Shown: piece after piece, positions 55,170 through 63,712 of the stretch
Numbering within the stretch: the first letter of the stretch is position 1
How the letters are laid out: each line of letters starts with the position of its first letter
Source: Gimesia sp.
GTDB lineage: Bacteria > Planctomycetota > Planctomycetia > Planctomycetales > Planctomycetaceae
Length of the DNA stretch: 64,000 nucleotides
NCBI GenBank assembly: GCA_002706765.1
Contig: PAJV01000077.1
Coordinates: forward strand, 1 to 64,000
Direction of reading: 5' to 3'
The notes under the pieces: model-generated
What the model was told of the DNA's origin: nothing
Seen by the model: the letters and a program-made list of their open reading frames with translations, nothing else
Database searches by the model: none
Made by a program: the position numbers and the translations under genes

Positions 55170-56786
55170 TCACGAACCGTTTTCGTTCCCGACATACAGT
55201 GCATAAAACCTGGCTTCAGTCGAATCAGGAAACGTGACCCGTACCGCCAGTTTTTTGCCGGCAGGTAAGGGCCTGCTTCCGGACCAGACAATCGGCGTAC
55301 GGGTTCCCGCCTGGGTAATGCGGGCCGCTTCGTTACCTGAGTAACCGGGCAGCGGTTTATCGAATTCATCCAGCAGTTCCACCGTTAAGAGATTCTCTTT
55401 TGATACGCCTTCCACATTCACGAACAGTTTCAGATCCCCATCAGTTTCAAAGGGAGCAGTCACAAAGTGCGCTGTGTTATCAGCAATTTTGCGGGAAAGA
55501 TAACCAAAGCCATCCCGTCTGAGGGTCGCCAGGCCGATTTCCATATTCTTGAGTTTTCCGCCGGTATCCCAGTGCGAATACCACATCAGTATTTTTTCGC
55601 CCCGGTTGACAAAGGCATGCCCCTGCAGCAGCGCGATGTCATCCCACTCTCCTTTTTTTCCGCGGGAAATCACCGGATGGTCGGGCACCGGCTCCCGGAA
55701 GTGAATCCCATCATCGCTGACGATCAACCCCAGATCCACACTGACACCTTCGTTCCAGTAGCGTCCGTCTTTGGGTTTCTGTGGCGCATCCTGCCACATG
55801 CCATACAGGCCCACCAGGACATTCCCCCGATTCCAGATACCCGCCCCCATGTGGGTCTGCTGACCGGGTATCGGCGTGGCCGTCAACTGGCCCGGTCGAG
55901 CAAATGACAATGCTTTCGCACGGGACCAGTGATCGAAGTCGGAAGACCGATATGCGAGCATCACACGACCGGTATCAGAACCATCCATCCGCCAGCTCCA
56001 GGGAGAAAGCAACTGACCATTGGCATAATAAAAGTTGCCGAACCGATACAGGCTGGAGACTTCGAAGCGTTCACCCCCTGCATTCATCGGACGGTCGCCG
56101 ACAACATCCCACGTCAACCCGTCAGCACTGGTAGCACAGACAAAGGCACCCCAGCGACGTTCGTCCGGCCCGATTTTGCTGCGTCCGCCACGCACATCGG
56201 CAAACGGCGGATGCGCGATGTAGGCGCATTTAAAACGACGTTGCGGGTCGGGATCACTGGCATCATACAACACACTTAAAAAATCATTGACTTTAGCCAG
56301 TGCAGGAACTTCCGAATTGATCAGACAGATATTGTTCTGTTTGTTTCCATTAAACTCCACCAGGTCGAGGTTCGGCTTGGTCCAGTGAATACCATCATCA
56401 CTCTCGGCGTAACACATAGGCCGCCACCAGCCGGGCGCCTGACCACTTTGAATGGCCGTCTCGAACATTCCCAGGTACCACATACGAAATTTCCCGTCCC
56501 TGAACATGACGCTGCCGTACAGAATCGCATGTCCGTGATCGGGGGCGCCCTCCGGTCCACGTCGCAGCACAGGATTCGCCGGATGCTTCTCTGCTGTCAC
56601 GGGTGTCAGTTGCAGATTGTTCCGCCAGGGAATCGCATGATCATCGAACGAGAAGAAGACGGCCTCCTCCACTTCCGGACCGCGGTCCACCGAAACCGTT
56701 TGCGCAGACAGACCGGCATGCATCACCAGAAGTAATAGAATCGACAGACAGGCGGGGAGATTTTGCTTTAAAGGAGAGACTGGCAT
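55170..56786 (-). CDS. Exported five-bladed-propeller glycosidase-like protein, paralogue 1
   Basis: A 538-residue protein. A signal peptide (about 1-28, SILLLLVMHAGLSA-QT) precedes a body resembling GH32/GH43/GH130-type propellers: KFRMWYLGMFET, MCYAESDDGIHWTKPNLDL, DASDPDPQRRFKCAYIAHPP, and VSDDGIHFREPVPDHPVISR. The last 100 residues form a beta-sandwich with FVNVEGVSKENLLTVELLDE. Acidic residues of the blades (DDGIHW repeats) are present, but the exact catalytic set could not be assigned. It is the last gene of the reverse operon, 28 bases after the beta-helix gene. It shares wording with the 61710-63371 gene (CYAESDDGIHWTKP/CYAESEDGIHFTKP, GLATL), so the two are paralogues placed at the two ends of the cluster. 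Confidence 0.72.
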   Translation of the reverse strand: MPVSPLKQNLPACLSILLLLVMHAGLSAQTVSVDRGPEVEEAVFFSFDDHAIPWRNNLQLTPVTAEKHPANPVLRRGPEGAPDHGHAILYGSVMFRDGKFRMWYLGMFETAIQSGQAPGWWRPMCYAESDDGIHWTKPNLDLVEFNGNKQNNICLINSEVPALAKVNDFLSVLYDASDPDPQRRFKCAYIAHPPFADVRGGRSKIGPDERRWGAFVCATSADGLTWDVVGDRPMNAGGERFEVSSLYRFGNFYYANGQLLSPWSWRMDGSDTGRVMLAYRSSDFDHWSRAKALSFARPGQLTATPIPGQQTHMGAGIWNRGNVLVGLYGMWQDAPQKPKDGRYWNEGVSVDLGLIVSDDGIHFREPVPDHPVISRGKKGEWDDIALLQGHAFVNRGEKILMWYSHWDTGGKLKNMEIGLATLRRDGFGYLSRKIADNTAHFVTAPFETDGDLKLFVNVEGVSKENLLTVELLDEFDKPLPGYSGNEAARITQAGTRTPIVWSGSRPLPAGKKLAVRVTFPDSTEARFYALYVGNENGS

Positions 56787-56814
56787 GGATTCTCTTTCAT
56801 TTCATTCAGGTTCG

Positions 56815-58335
56815 TCAGGGAAGAAGAGATCGTACTCGTTCGGTTTGAAGTTCGTTTTGAGGAATCGTATCCTGTTTCAGTTTTTTCAAATCAGCGCCAA
56901 AACCGGTCTTCGTGGTGAAACTGCTGCCCCACTCCGATTGCTGTTCCTGCCCGATTAACTGCTGAAACTGACTGAATTGCGATGGAGTAAAAAAGGTTTT
57001 GTCGACTCTCAGGCTCTGCAGATCGTAGCAGTTCCGGTCCGCCGTCCATTTGACATCTTTCCAGATCAGCAGTTCGGGCTGTAACGGCTCCCCTGCGTTT
57101 TCAGTTGCAGCCAGGTAGTCGTACGCCGCGTTGGAAATCGGTAAGACAGCAGCTCCGATCATCAGCGAATCATGCAGACGCACGTCGCCGCCGGTCGCCT
57201 GAAAGTCGAGGCCCATCAGCGTTACATGGCTGGCGTCGAGCACACAGTTGCGAGAGACGCGGACCTCATTTTTACCGGCCACACGGCGGATGAAGACATT
57301 CTTCATCGTCAGCGAACAGGGTTGCGCAGGATCATCGCGACCCACCAGCATCAGCGTCCGCACCGCCGAAGAAAGTATGACTGAATTGGTCAACGTATAA
57401 CGGCCCGTATCCAGAAAAAACAGATCGAAGCCCAGGCAGTCGCGGATGAAGACCCGGTTGTAACTGGTCCGGCTGGATCCCGTGTCGCAGATGCCTGTTG
57501 AATTGCCGATCGAGACAAAGCCATCAACGCGGTACTCGGCTGTCTCGTGCGCACTGATCCCGTCATCACCACACTCAATCGCGCGAATATTCTCAAACAG
57601 AACATCTTCACAATGGCCATGGATATTAAAACCATCGTTGTAGGCATGTGTGCAGGTCAGATTGCGAATTACCAGGTGCGCATTATGATTTATTCCCGAA
57701 CCGCCAAACTGCATGCCGGCGGAACGCACTGGAATCCGCAGATTCTGTTCACTGAGCTGCGCACCCGCAGAAAGTTTTAAATAGAAAGCACCGGTGACCT
57801 CTGAACTCTTCTCTGTCGATGCGGTCTGTTTCACAAACGTCCATTCACCCGGCTGCAGATCCTCCGGCTTTTTCCATTTCTGACTGGGACCTTTGGAAGT
57901 GCGGCCCATGTGAACCATCTTGCCATTCCACAGAAAAAACCAGCGCTGCAGAATGGCATCGCTCAATGCGGGCATCAGATTCTCACAGCGATACAGGTCG
58001 GGTTTGATTTCCACCCACCGGGTGATATCAATGGGATCGGAACCTTCCAGGGTCGCGCCATGCCCGTCGAGAATGATCGGCTTATCCGGCGTTCCCTGCT
58101 TGCCATAAAAACCTGCATACTCGTAATACACAGTGGGCAGCAGATGAATCGTGTCACCAGGTTCCGCGTTGCGAATTGCCTGACGAATTGTTTTGAGCGG
58201 CCCTTCTGTCGCTGCATCATTCCCTTTATCCGGGTCGACATGAATGTCGCGGGCAGAGACGACATTACAGACCAGCAGTATCATGACTGCGGACCGGAAA
58301 CAAAAGCAGGAGTGATTCAAAAAAGTTCGTCGCAT
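56815..58335 (-). CDS. Exported right-handed beta-helix protein (pectate-lyase-like fold)
   Basis: A 506-residue protein. A signal peptide (about 12-28, FRSAVMILLVCNVVSA-RD) is followed by HVDPDKGNDAATEGPLKTIR, the usual start of DUF1565/parallel beta-helix proteins. The coils contain the turn residues N, D, G in IRNLTCTHAYNDGFNIHG, VLFENIRAIECGDDGISAH and FVSIGNSTGICDTGS. Fold relatives include polysaccharide lyases and glycosidases, but no lyase Lys/Arg or GH28 Asp triad could be pinned down. It is the third gene of the GntR-led operon, 33 bases after the hydrolase gene, so it probably acts on the same glycan. Confidence 0.75.
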   Translation of the reverse strand: MRRTFLNHSCFCFRSAVMILLVCNVVSARDIHVDPDKGNDAATEGPLKTIRQAIRNAEPGDTIHLLPTVYYEYAGFYGKQGTPDKPIILDGHGATLEGSDPIDITRWVEIKPDLYRCENLMPALSDAILQRWFFLWNGKMVHMGRTSKGPSQKWKKPEDLQPGEWTFVKQTASTEKSSEVTGAFYLKLSAGAQLSEQNLRIPVRSAGMQFGGSGINHNAHLVIRNLTCTHAYNDGFNIHGHCEDVLFENIRAIECGDDGISAHETAEYRVDGFVSIGNSTGICDTGSSRTSYNRVFIRDCLGFDLFFLDTGRYTLTNSVILSSAVRTLMLVGRDDPAQPCSLTMKNVFIRRVAGKNEVRVSRNCVLDASHVTLMGLDFQATGGDVRLHDSLMIGAAVLPISNAAYDYLAATENAGEPLQPELLIWKDVKWTADRNCYDLQSLRVDKTFFTPSQFSQFQQLIGQEQQSEWGSSFTTKTGFGADLKKLKQDTIPQNELQTERVRSLLP

Positions 58336-58368
58336 GGAAACGCTCTGGCGAATACAGGAATGAATCGT

Positions 58369-59217
58369 CTATTTTGCGGGTGAAGAATCAGGAGTACCGA
58401 CCTGTTTCAGAAACCATTTCGCTGCCACATCGGTTGAGCCTTTGGGAACGGTGTGCCCCTTGGGTTCGGCAATCACATGCAGATCGACCTGACTTTGCTG
58501 TCCCTTTTCCAGACCCGCGTGCGTGATGCTGCGGGCCAGTTCGATCGCTGCGTCTGTTCCGACCCGCTCATCACGGTCGCCGATGACAATCCAGACCGGA
58601 CGTCCTGCGAGTTTTTGCGAATTCTGAATCATACTCAGCGACTGTACCATTTCATTTTTGGCCCGCGATTTGAATTCGTTCAGGACTGTCAGATCCGTCA
58701 CCGGCGCAAATGCGGCGACTCCTTTGACCCGGGGATCATGGGCGGCATACTGCAGCGCCAGGTAACCGCCCCGCGATGTACCACACACGCCGACATAGTC
58801 TGCATCGGTCTGACCGCCGGCAATCAGTTCGTCCAGCACCTGACTGAGCCGCCCGTTATTGTCGGCAACGAAGTCATCCCCCTGCTCACATCGATAAGCC
58901 CATCCACTCAATCCCGTGGGCTCCGGCGGCCGATGCTGTTTGCCGTGACAGGGAATATCCACCGAAACCAGCAGATAGCCGGCCTTCGCCAGCTGGTTTC
59001 CACACTGGCGAAAATAGGGACTGCCCAGCGTACTCTCCATCGTGCCCGCCAGGATGAACAGGGTTGGTTTCGGTTGGTCAGGCAGTGGTCCCCAGGTTGC
59101 GAATTCCGTGCCTGCTTTTGTTTTGTGCAGTTCGACGGTGGGCTCAGCTGCTGACAGCGTCGACGCCATAAGCAGGATAGCCATTCCCTGACACAGTCTC
59201 TTTGAGAACTTGTTCAT
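58369..59217 (-). CDS. Exported alpha/beta-hydrolase (dienelactone-hydrolase-like)
   Basis: A 282-residue protein. GAGGAG lies 8 bases before the ATG. A signal peptide (about 1-23, GMAILLMASTLSA-AE) precedes the fold. The nucleophile elbow is VCGTSRGGYLALQYA (Ser of GTSRGG). The acid is probably the Asp of VIGDRDERVG, and the His lies in EPKGHTVPKGS. An oxyanion-type LAGTMESTLG sits after the first strand. It is probably an esterase for a sugar- or lignin-related ester. It is the second gene of the reverse operon, 36 bases after the GntR gene. Confidence 0.78.
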   Translation of the reverse strand: MNKFSKRLCQGMAILLMASTLSAAEPTVELHKTKAGTEFATWGPLPDQPKPTLFILAGTMESTLGSPYFRQCGNQLAKAGYLLVSVDIPCHGKQHRPPEPTGLSGWAYRCEQGDDFVADNNGRLSQVLDELIAGGQTDADYVGVCGTSRGGYLALQYAAHDPRVKGVAAFAPVTDLTVLNEFKSRAKNEMVQSLSMIQNSQKLAGRPVWIVIGDRDERVGTDAAIELARSITHAGLEKGQQSQVDLHVIAEPKGHTVPKGSTDVAAKWFLKQVGTPDSSPAK

Positions 59218-59253
59218 GATGTCGCTCCTCAGTCATATTCAACAGGTCCAGTT

Positions 59254-59949
59254 TCAATCCGTCTTGTTCAGATTCAGCCAGTTTCGCGACTGCATCTGCA
59301 TCATCGTGCGGGCCCGGTTCGAATCGCGATCCCGAATTGCAGCCGCCAGCTCCTGATGCTCCCAGATCATTCGTTCGCCAGTGGTTTCATCGGGCTGATA
59401 TTCCTGGTACACCGATTGAAAGAAATTCACCAGCACCCGTTGCATGCCGGCAATCAGTGTGGAAGAGGTCATCTGCAACAGCAGTGAGTGAAAGGCGATG
59501 TCCAGTTCGGCAATCTTTCCTGGCTGGTCACCGCGAATCGCGGCAGCCATTTCACCTGCCAGTTCACAAAGCTGCTGACATTGCTGATCGCTGCCGTTCC
59601 GGATCGCCAGGTCGACGGCTCCCATCTCCACCACATACCGCAACATCGAGAGTTCAGAAACATCCTGCTCGGAATCAAACAGGGAAGGCAGCCCCAGTTG
59701 CAACAGTCGCAGAGGATCGGGACGCCGCACGATCAGACCGATGCGTTTGCGCCCCTCCAGGAGACCGATGGCCGTCAAACGGCTGACCGCTTCCCGGGCG
59801 ACGGTCCGTGATACCTGGTATTCTTCCGCCAGATCGGATTCGGTCATAAAAAACGCCCCGTCCTCAAGTCGTTCCGACTGAATTCGCTGTCGAATCCGCT
59901 CTGCCAGCTCATCAGACTGGGTCATCTGGTAATTGATTCCCGTCGACAT
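59254..59949 (-). CDS. GntR-family (FadR-type, FCD domain) transcription regulator
   Basis: A 231-residue protein. The N-terminal winged helix (about 10-80) contains FFMTESDLAEEYQVSRTVAR and EAVSRLTAIGLLEGRKRIGL. The C-terminal FCD helical domain (about 95-225) has ELSMLRYVVEMGAVDLAI, the metal/effector His in DIAFHSLLLQM, and WEHQELAAAIRDRDSNRA. FadR-type regulators bind sugar acids or other organic acids and repress adjacent operons. Its position, first in the reverse operon and divergent from the RraA gene across a 111-bp gap, fits local control of both arms. The ATG at 59949 lacks a clear SD; an internal Met nine residues later is possible. Confidence 0.88.
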   Translation of the reverse strand: MSTGINYQMTQSDELAERIRQRIQSERLEDGAFFMTESDLAEEYQVSRTVAREAVSRLTAIGLLEGRKRIGLIVRRPDPLRLLQLGLPSLFDSEQDVSELSMLRYVVEMGAVDLAIRNGSDQQCQQLCELAGEMAAAIRGDQPGKIAELDIAFHSLLLQMTSSTLIAGMQRVLVNFFQSVYQEYQPDETTGERMIWEHQELAAAIRDRDSNRARTMMQMQSRNWLNLNKTD

Positions 59950-59951
59950 AT

Positions 59952-60020
59952 ATACTATTTATTTTCCGTAATGAGCCATTATTTTGATTTACAACAGATA
60001 TTATTATGATTAAATAGTAT
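59952..60020. promoter_or_regulatory. Likely GntR operator: 10-bp inverted repeat in the divergent promoter
   Basis: ATACTATTTA (59952-59961) and TAAATAGTAT (60011-60020) are perfect inverted copies separated by 49 bases, in an AT-rich gap that must hold promoters for both arms. Two separated half-sites would fit looping or two bound dimers. Assignment to the GntR protein is inference from position. Confidence 0.55.
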
Positions 60021-60060
60021 CTATTCTCTGTTCGATGTCAATTCATTTCTGAGTACAAAT

Positions 60061-60789
60061 ATGAATCGCCTTCCTGACCTGGCAGAATTACGACGCTTTG
60101 ATACCCCGACAGTCTGTAACGCGATTGAGCTGTTTGAGGTGCGTTCCCGTGCCACGGGTTATATGGATCGAAACATCGCCGCCTGCTTTCCCGAGTTACC
60201 GCCGATGGTCGGTTACGCGGTGACGACCACATTTCGTTCGTCAGTTCCAGCGGACAGTTCAGTTGACCCCGGGATCTCTGCGCGGCTGATAAAATCGTTC
60301 GCGGACTTACCCGGTCCCGCTGTGGTTGTCTTCCAGGATCTGGACGATCCTCCGGCCGGCGCCACGTTCGGGGATGGGATGTGCCTGACCTACAAAACAT
60401 TTGGCGCAGTTGGACTGATCACCTCGGGAGCGGCCCGTGATATTGATAACGTTCGTGCTCTCGAATTTCCCTGTTTCAGTCAGGGTATTATGAGCGGGCA
60501 TGGCTACTGTCACTTCGAAGCCACGGGGGTGCCTGTCGAAGTCGGAGGTCTCACCATCCATCCCGGTGACCTGCTGCACGGTGACTGTAATGGCGTGGTC
60601 ACAATTCCCCCGGAGATTGCTGCTGCCGTCCCGTATGCCTGCGAACAATATCTCAAATATGAAGCAATCGTCCTCGATCCCCTGCGTGAAGGATCGGCTG
60701 ATCTGGACCGTCATCAGCGAGCCATCCAGGAAATGATCGCACGCCTCAACGAATTGAAAATTGAACTCAAAACCATGATCCAGTCCTGA
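60061..60789 (+). CDS. RraA-family protein (HMG/CHA aldolase-like)
   Basis: A 242-residue protein. Family motifs: LRRFDTPTVCNAIELF at the N-terminus, ATFGDGMCLTYKTFGAVGLI, the TSGAARDIDNVRAL block with the metal/substrate Arg-Asp pair, and HPGDLLHGDCNGVVTIPPEI. The family includes 4-hydroxy-4-methyl-2-oxoglutarate/oxaloacetate lyases and the RNase E regulator RraA. Next to a GntR regulator a metabolic aldolase/decarboxylase role is more likely than RNase control. The C-terminus has an extra helix (about 205-242) ending in a coiled stretch. It starts the forward arm, 111 bases from the GntR start. Confidence 0.82.
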   Translation: MNRLPDLAELRRFDTPTVCNAIELFEVRSRATGYMDRNIAACFPELPPMVGYAVTTTFRSSVPADSSVDPGISARLIKSFADLPGPAVVVFQDLDDPPAGATFGDGMCLTYKTFGAVGLITSGAARDIDNVRALEFPCFSQGIMSGHGYCHFEATGVPVEVGGLTIHPGDLLHGDCNGVVTIPPEIAAAVPYACEQYLKYEAIVLDPLREGSADLDRHQRAIQEMIARLNELKIELKTMIQS

Positions 60790-60823
60790 CAACGGTGATC
60801 AAATCCATTAAACGAGTTTCAGT

Positions 60824-61687
60824 ATGAATCAAATATTCATTAATCACTTTTGGTGTCGACTGTTCATCACGGTCGCGGTTCTCATCGGAATCTGTTCTTC
60901 CCCGCTTATCGCGGCTGAAACGGATGCCGTTTCCTCAGAAAAGATCACGCGGCATGAGTACTCCGACCCACAAACCGGCAGGATCACGCCTTATCTTTTG
61001 TACCACCCCGATGCAGAAGCGAACGCGCAATCGTCTTCACTGCTGATTTTTCTGTATGGTGCCGGAGGATCGCTCAAAAGTTATAATTATTCCCGCGAAC
61101 CCTATCAGAAATTGCGGAGCGAACTCGCCCGGCGCGGATTTTATGTACTCGTTCCCGATCTGGGTAAACTGCACTTCATGAATCAAGCGGCAAAACAGGC
61201 ATTGGATGGCGTGACTGCAGAGGTTCTCGTCGGGCAGAAGATCTCAAAAGATCGCGTACACATCATGGGCACCAGCATGGGGGGTGGATCGTCACTCGTT
61301 TATACCCTGCATCGTCCCGACCTGATTCGTTCCGTCTGTGCAGTGATGCCCATGACCGACTTTGCTGAATGGATCAAAGAGAACCCGCGGTACGCCAAAC
61401 CGGTCACCGCCGCTTATGGCGGTTCTCCTCAACAGGTTCCGCAGGTGTATCAGGCGAACTCGGCGATTCAGAATGTCGACACGTTCCAGAAAATTCCGGT
61501 GATGCTGATCCACGGGTTGAAAGATCGCACCGTGCTTCCCCAACACAGTCAGAAACTGGCAGAACATTTGCAGAATAAACAGTATCCCTGCGAACTGTTG
61601 CTGCTGAATGACCTTGCGCACTCGGATGAAATCATGCGCAGCATGCAGGTCAAAGCCGCTGATTTCTTCGAGAACGCCATGAAATAA
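60824..61687 (+). CDS. Exported alpha/beta-hydrolase / PHB-depolymerase-like esterase
   Basis: A 287-residue protein. A signal peptide lies at about 10-30 (FITVAVLIGICSSPLIAA-ET). LLIFLYGAGGSLKSYNY gives the oxyanion region, HIMGTSMGGGSSLVYTL the nucleophile Ser, VMLIHGLKDRTVLPQHS the acid Asp, and LAHSDEIM the catalytic His. The fold is of the Esterase/poly(3-hydroxybutyrate)-depolymerase type. It is 34 bases after the RraA gene and 22 before the propeller paralogue, so the three form an operon. It probably removes an ester group from the cluster's substrate. Confidence 0.78.
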   Translation: MNQIFINHFWCRLFITVAVLIGICSSPLIAAETDAVSSEKITRHEYSDPQTGRITPYLLYHPDAEANAQSSSLLIFLYGAGGSLKSYNYSREPYQKLRSELARRGFYVLVPDLGKLHFMNQAAKQALDGVTAEVLVGQKISKDRVHIMGTSMGGGSSLVYTLHRPDLIRSVCAVMPMTDFAEWIKENPRYAKPVTAAYGGSPQQVPQVYQANSAIQNVDTFQKIPVMLIHGLKDRTVLPQHSQKLAEHLQNKQYPCELLLLNDLAHSDEIMRSMQVKAADFFENAMK

Positions 61688-61709
61688 TACTTTTTTTCCA
61701 GGATCCAAT

Positions 61710-63371
61710 ATGATGCTGAGAACCACACAACTCTGTTTCCTGCTGAGTCTGTTCTTTGTCTGTCTGTTCTGTTCGGGCAAAGTCACTCATGCTGCCGAGG
61801 TAAACTCCGGAACAAAAACGCTGCTGCTCGTGGATGATCATCACATTTTGTATCGTGCGGGAACCAGGCGCCTGTTTCATCACGCGGAAGCGTATGCTGA
61901 AAATCCGGTTGTGCGGGAAGACCAGCCCTGGGAACTGGCCATCGCCTGGTCTTCGATTCATCGCCATCCCGAGACAGGAATTTACCAGTTATGGTACCAG
62001 GCCTATGCCGGAGGCCGCGACCCGCGCAAAACGCATCGCTGTGTGGTCTGCTATGCTGAGTCCGAAGATGGCATTCACTTCACGAAACCGATGCTGAAAC
62101 TGCATGATTTTAAAACCGATCGGAAGCCCTGGGAGGGATCATTTCCGGAAACCAATATCGTACTGCTGGCATCAGGCGGCTATGGCGACCGCTATTGCAA
62201 TTCGGTTCTGTTTGAACCCGGTGAAGATGATCCCGCGCGACGATATAAAATGTTGTACTACGATTTTTCTCCTGATGAGAACAATCAGGAATGGCCGGGC
62301 TGGCATGCCGCTTTTTCCCCCGATGGTATTCACTGGTCGAAATCGCCGCGTAATCCCCTCAATCAGACTGCTTATGGCGGACGCACACTACAGCCTCTCT
62401 TCACGGGAGAGGAACCTTATAAGGAGCAATGGGACAAACGCAAAAGCTTCATGCGCAAGCAGTGGCTGTTGCCACTCTCGATGTCGGATGCGGTTGACGT
62501 CTTTTTCGATCCGAAACAGAAGGAGTATGCCGTCTATGGAAAATGCTGGTTAAATGGACCAGATGGAGGCCTGGCCTGGAAACACGCGATGGCCCGTTCC
62601 AGCAGCAAAGATTTTCTGACCTGGTCTGCTCCCGAAATTGTCTGTTCGCCCGATGATCAGGATGCTGCCAACACGGAATTTCATAATTCCCCCGTATTCT
62701 TTTATCACGACTGCTACTTCTGCCTGAACCAGATTCTGCGTGCCCGGGGCGAAGCGGTCGGTGCCAAAGCGGATCTGATGCATATCGAACTGATGATCAG
62801 CCGTGACGGCATCCACTGGGATCGCCCCTGCCGCGAACTTTCTTTCATTCCCCAACAGCCCTTCTCGAGTGGGGGCATCTTCACGAATGCAACGCCTGTA
62901 GTTCTACCTGACTCGATTCGCTTCTATTATGGAGGTTATACCAGCGGTGCGATTGGGGGAGGCTCCAAACTGACCGATGCCAGTCAGCAGAGCGGTGTGG
63001 GGCTGGCGACGCTGCCTCTGGATCGATTCGCCGGAATTCGTCCAGTGGAGTCCAGTGCGCAGTCCACATTGAAAAAACCACTTAAGAACATCGGACAGGT
63101 GACACTCAAGCCGCTGGATCTGAAAGACATACAGGAAATCACCGTCAATGCAAATGCGACAGCAGGTCAGATCCAGGTCGAACTGCTGACGGCAACCGGT
63201 TTTCGGATACCCGGCTTTTCGAAAGCGGATTCAAATCCGTTAACTGGTGATTCTTTGACGCATCCCGTCGGGTGGAAGAAACAGACCCTGGCAGATTTGC
63301 CGGCGGGCAAGTATATGCTGCGACTGCATCTGGATGACGCCGAAGTATTTGCTGTGACTTTAAAACATTAA
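61710..63371 (+). CDS. Exported five-bladed-propeller glycosidase-like protein, paralogue 2
   Basis: A 553-residue protein. AGGA lies 7 bases before the ATG. A signal peptide (about 1-25, FLLSLFFVCLFCSGKVTHA-AE) precedes the propeller with YQLWYQAYAGGRDPRKTHRC, CYAESEDGIHFTKPMLKL, DDPARRYKMLYYDFSPDEN and ISRDGIHWDRP. The final 90 residues form a beta-sandwich (IQVELLTATGFRIPGF). It is a paralogue of the 55170-56786 gene but the two differ widely, which suggests two steps on related linkages. The catalytic residues could not be fixed by eye. It ends the forward arm of the cluster. Confidence 0.72.
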   Translation: MMLRTTQLCFLLSLFFVCLFCSGKVTHAAEVNSGTKTLLLVDDHHILYRAGTRRLFHHAEAYAENPVVREDQPWELAIAWSSIHRHPETGIYQLWYQAYAGGRDPRKTHRCVVCYAESEDGIHFTKPMLKLHDFKTDRKPWEGSFPETNIVLLASGGYGDRYCNSVLFEPGEDDPARRYKMLYYDFSPDENNQEWPGWHAAFSPDGIHWSKSPRNPLNQTAYGGRTLQPLFTGEEPYKEQWDKRKSFMRKQWLLPLSMSDAVDVFFDPKQKEYAVYGKCWLNGPDGGLAWKHAMARSSSKDFLTWSAPEIVCSPDDQDAANTEFHNSPVFFYHDCYFCLNQILRARGEAVGAKADLMHIELMISRDGIHWDRPCRELSFIPQQPFSSGGIFTNATPVVLPDSIRFYYGGYTSGAIGGGSKLTDASQQSGVGLATLPLDRFAGIRPVESSAQSTLKKPLKNIGQVTLKPLDLKDIQEITVNANATAGQIQVELLTATGFRIPGFSKADSNPLTGDSLTHPVGWKKQTLADLPAGKYMLRLHLDDAEVFAVTLKH

Positions 63372-63387
63372 ATACTTTACGCCAGTA

Positions 63388-63576
63388 TTATTTTCCGGTT
63401 TCTGCAGTCGGGTCCGGCAAACGATCGATTTCCTGCAGAATGCTTTCCGCGTCTGCCATCAACTGTGCGTAACCCTGAATATTTCCGTTGCGCTGGGCAT
63501 CGCGTGCCTGTTCCAGCTTGCTTGCGTACCGGGTTTCCAGTTTTTTTCGCGGATCTCGCCGTAACCAGCCAAACAT
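63388..63576 (-). CDS. DUF6435-family small protein
   Basis: A 62-residue protein. AAGG lies 8 bases before the ATG at 63576, which is why this start is preferred to 63615. The start MFGWLRRDPRKKLETRYASK followed by EQARDAQRNGNIQGYAQLMA matches the DUF6435 pattern (MFGW-basic, then a long charged helix). It is a predicted helical hairpin of unknown function. It reads towards the propeller gene and shares no operon. Confidence 0.75.
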   Translation of the reverse strand: MFGWLRRDPRKKLETRYASKLEQARDAQRNGNIQGYAQLMADAESILQEIDRLPDPTAETGK

Positions 63577-63712
63577 GATCAAGCCTTGAATTGAAACAGA
63601 AGCAGTGAAACACATATCAATCTGAGGCGTTATAGCCGATAACGCAACTTTGACAACGTCACTATTTCCGAAACAAACCTGAATCGATGCAAGGCTGGTG
63701 GTTCATCTCCGA

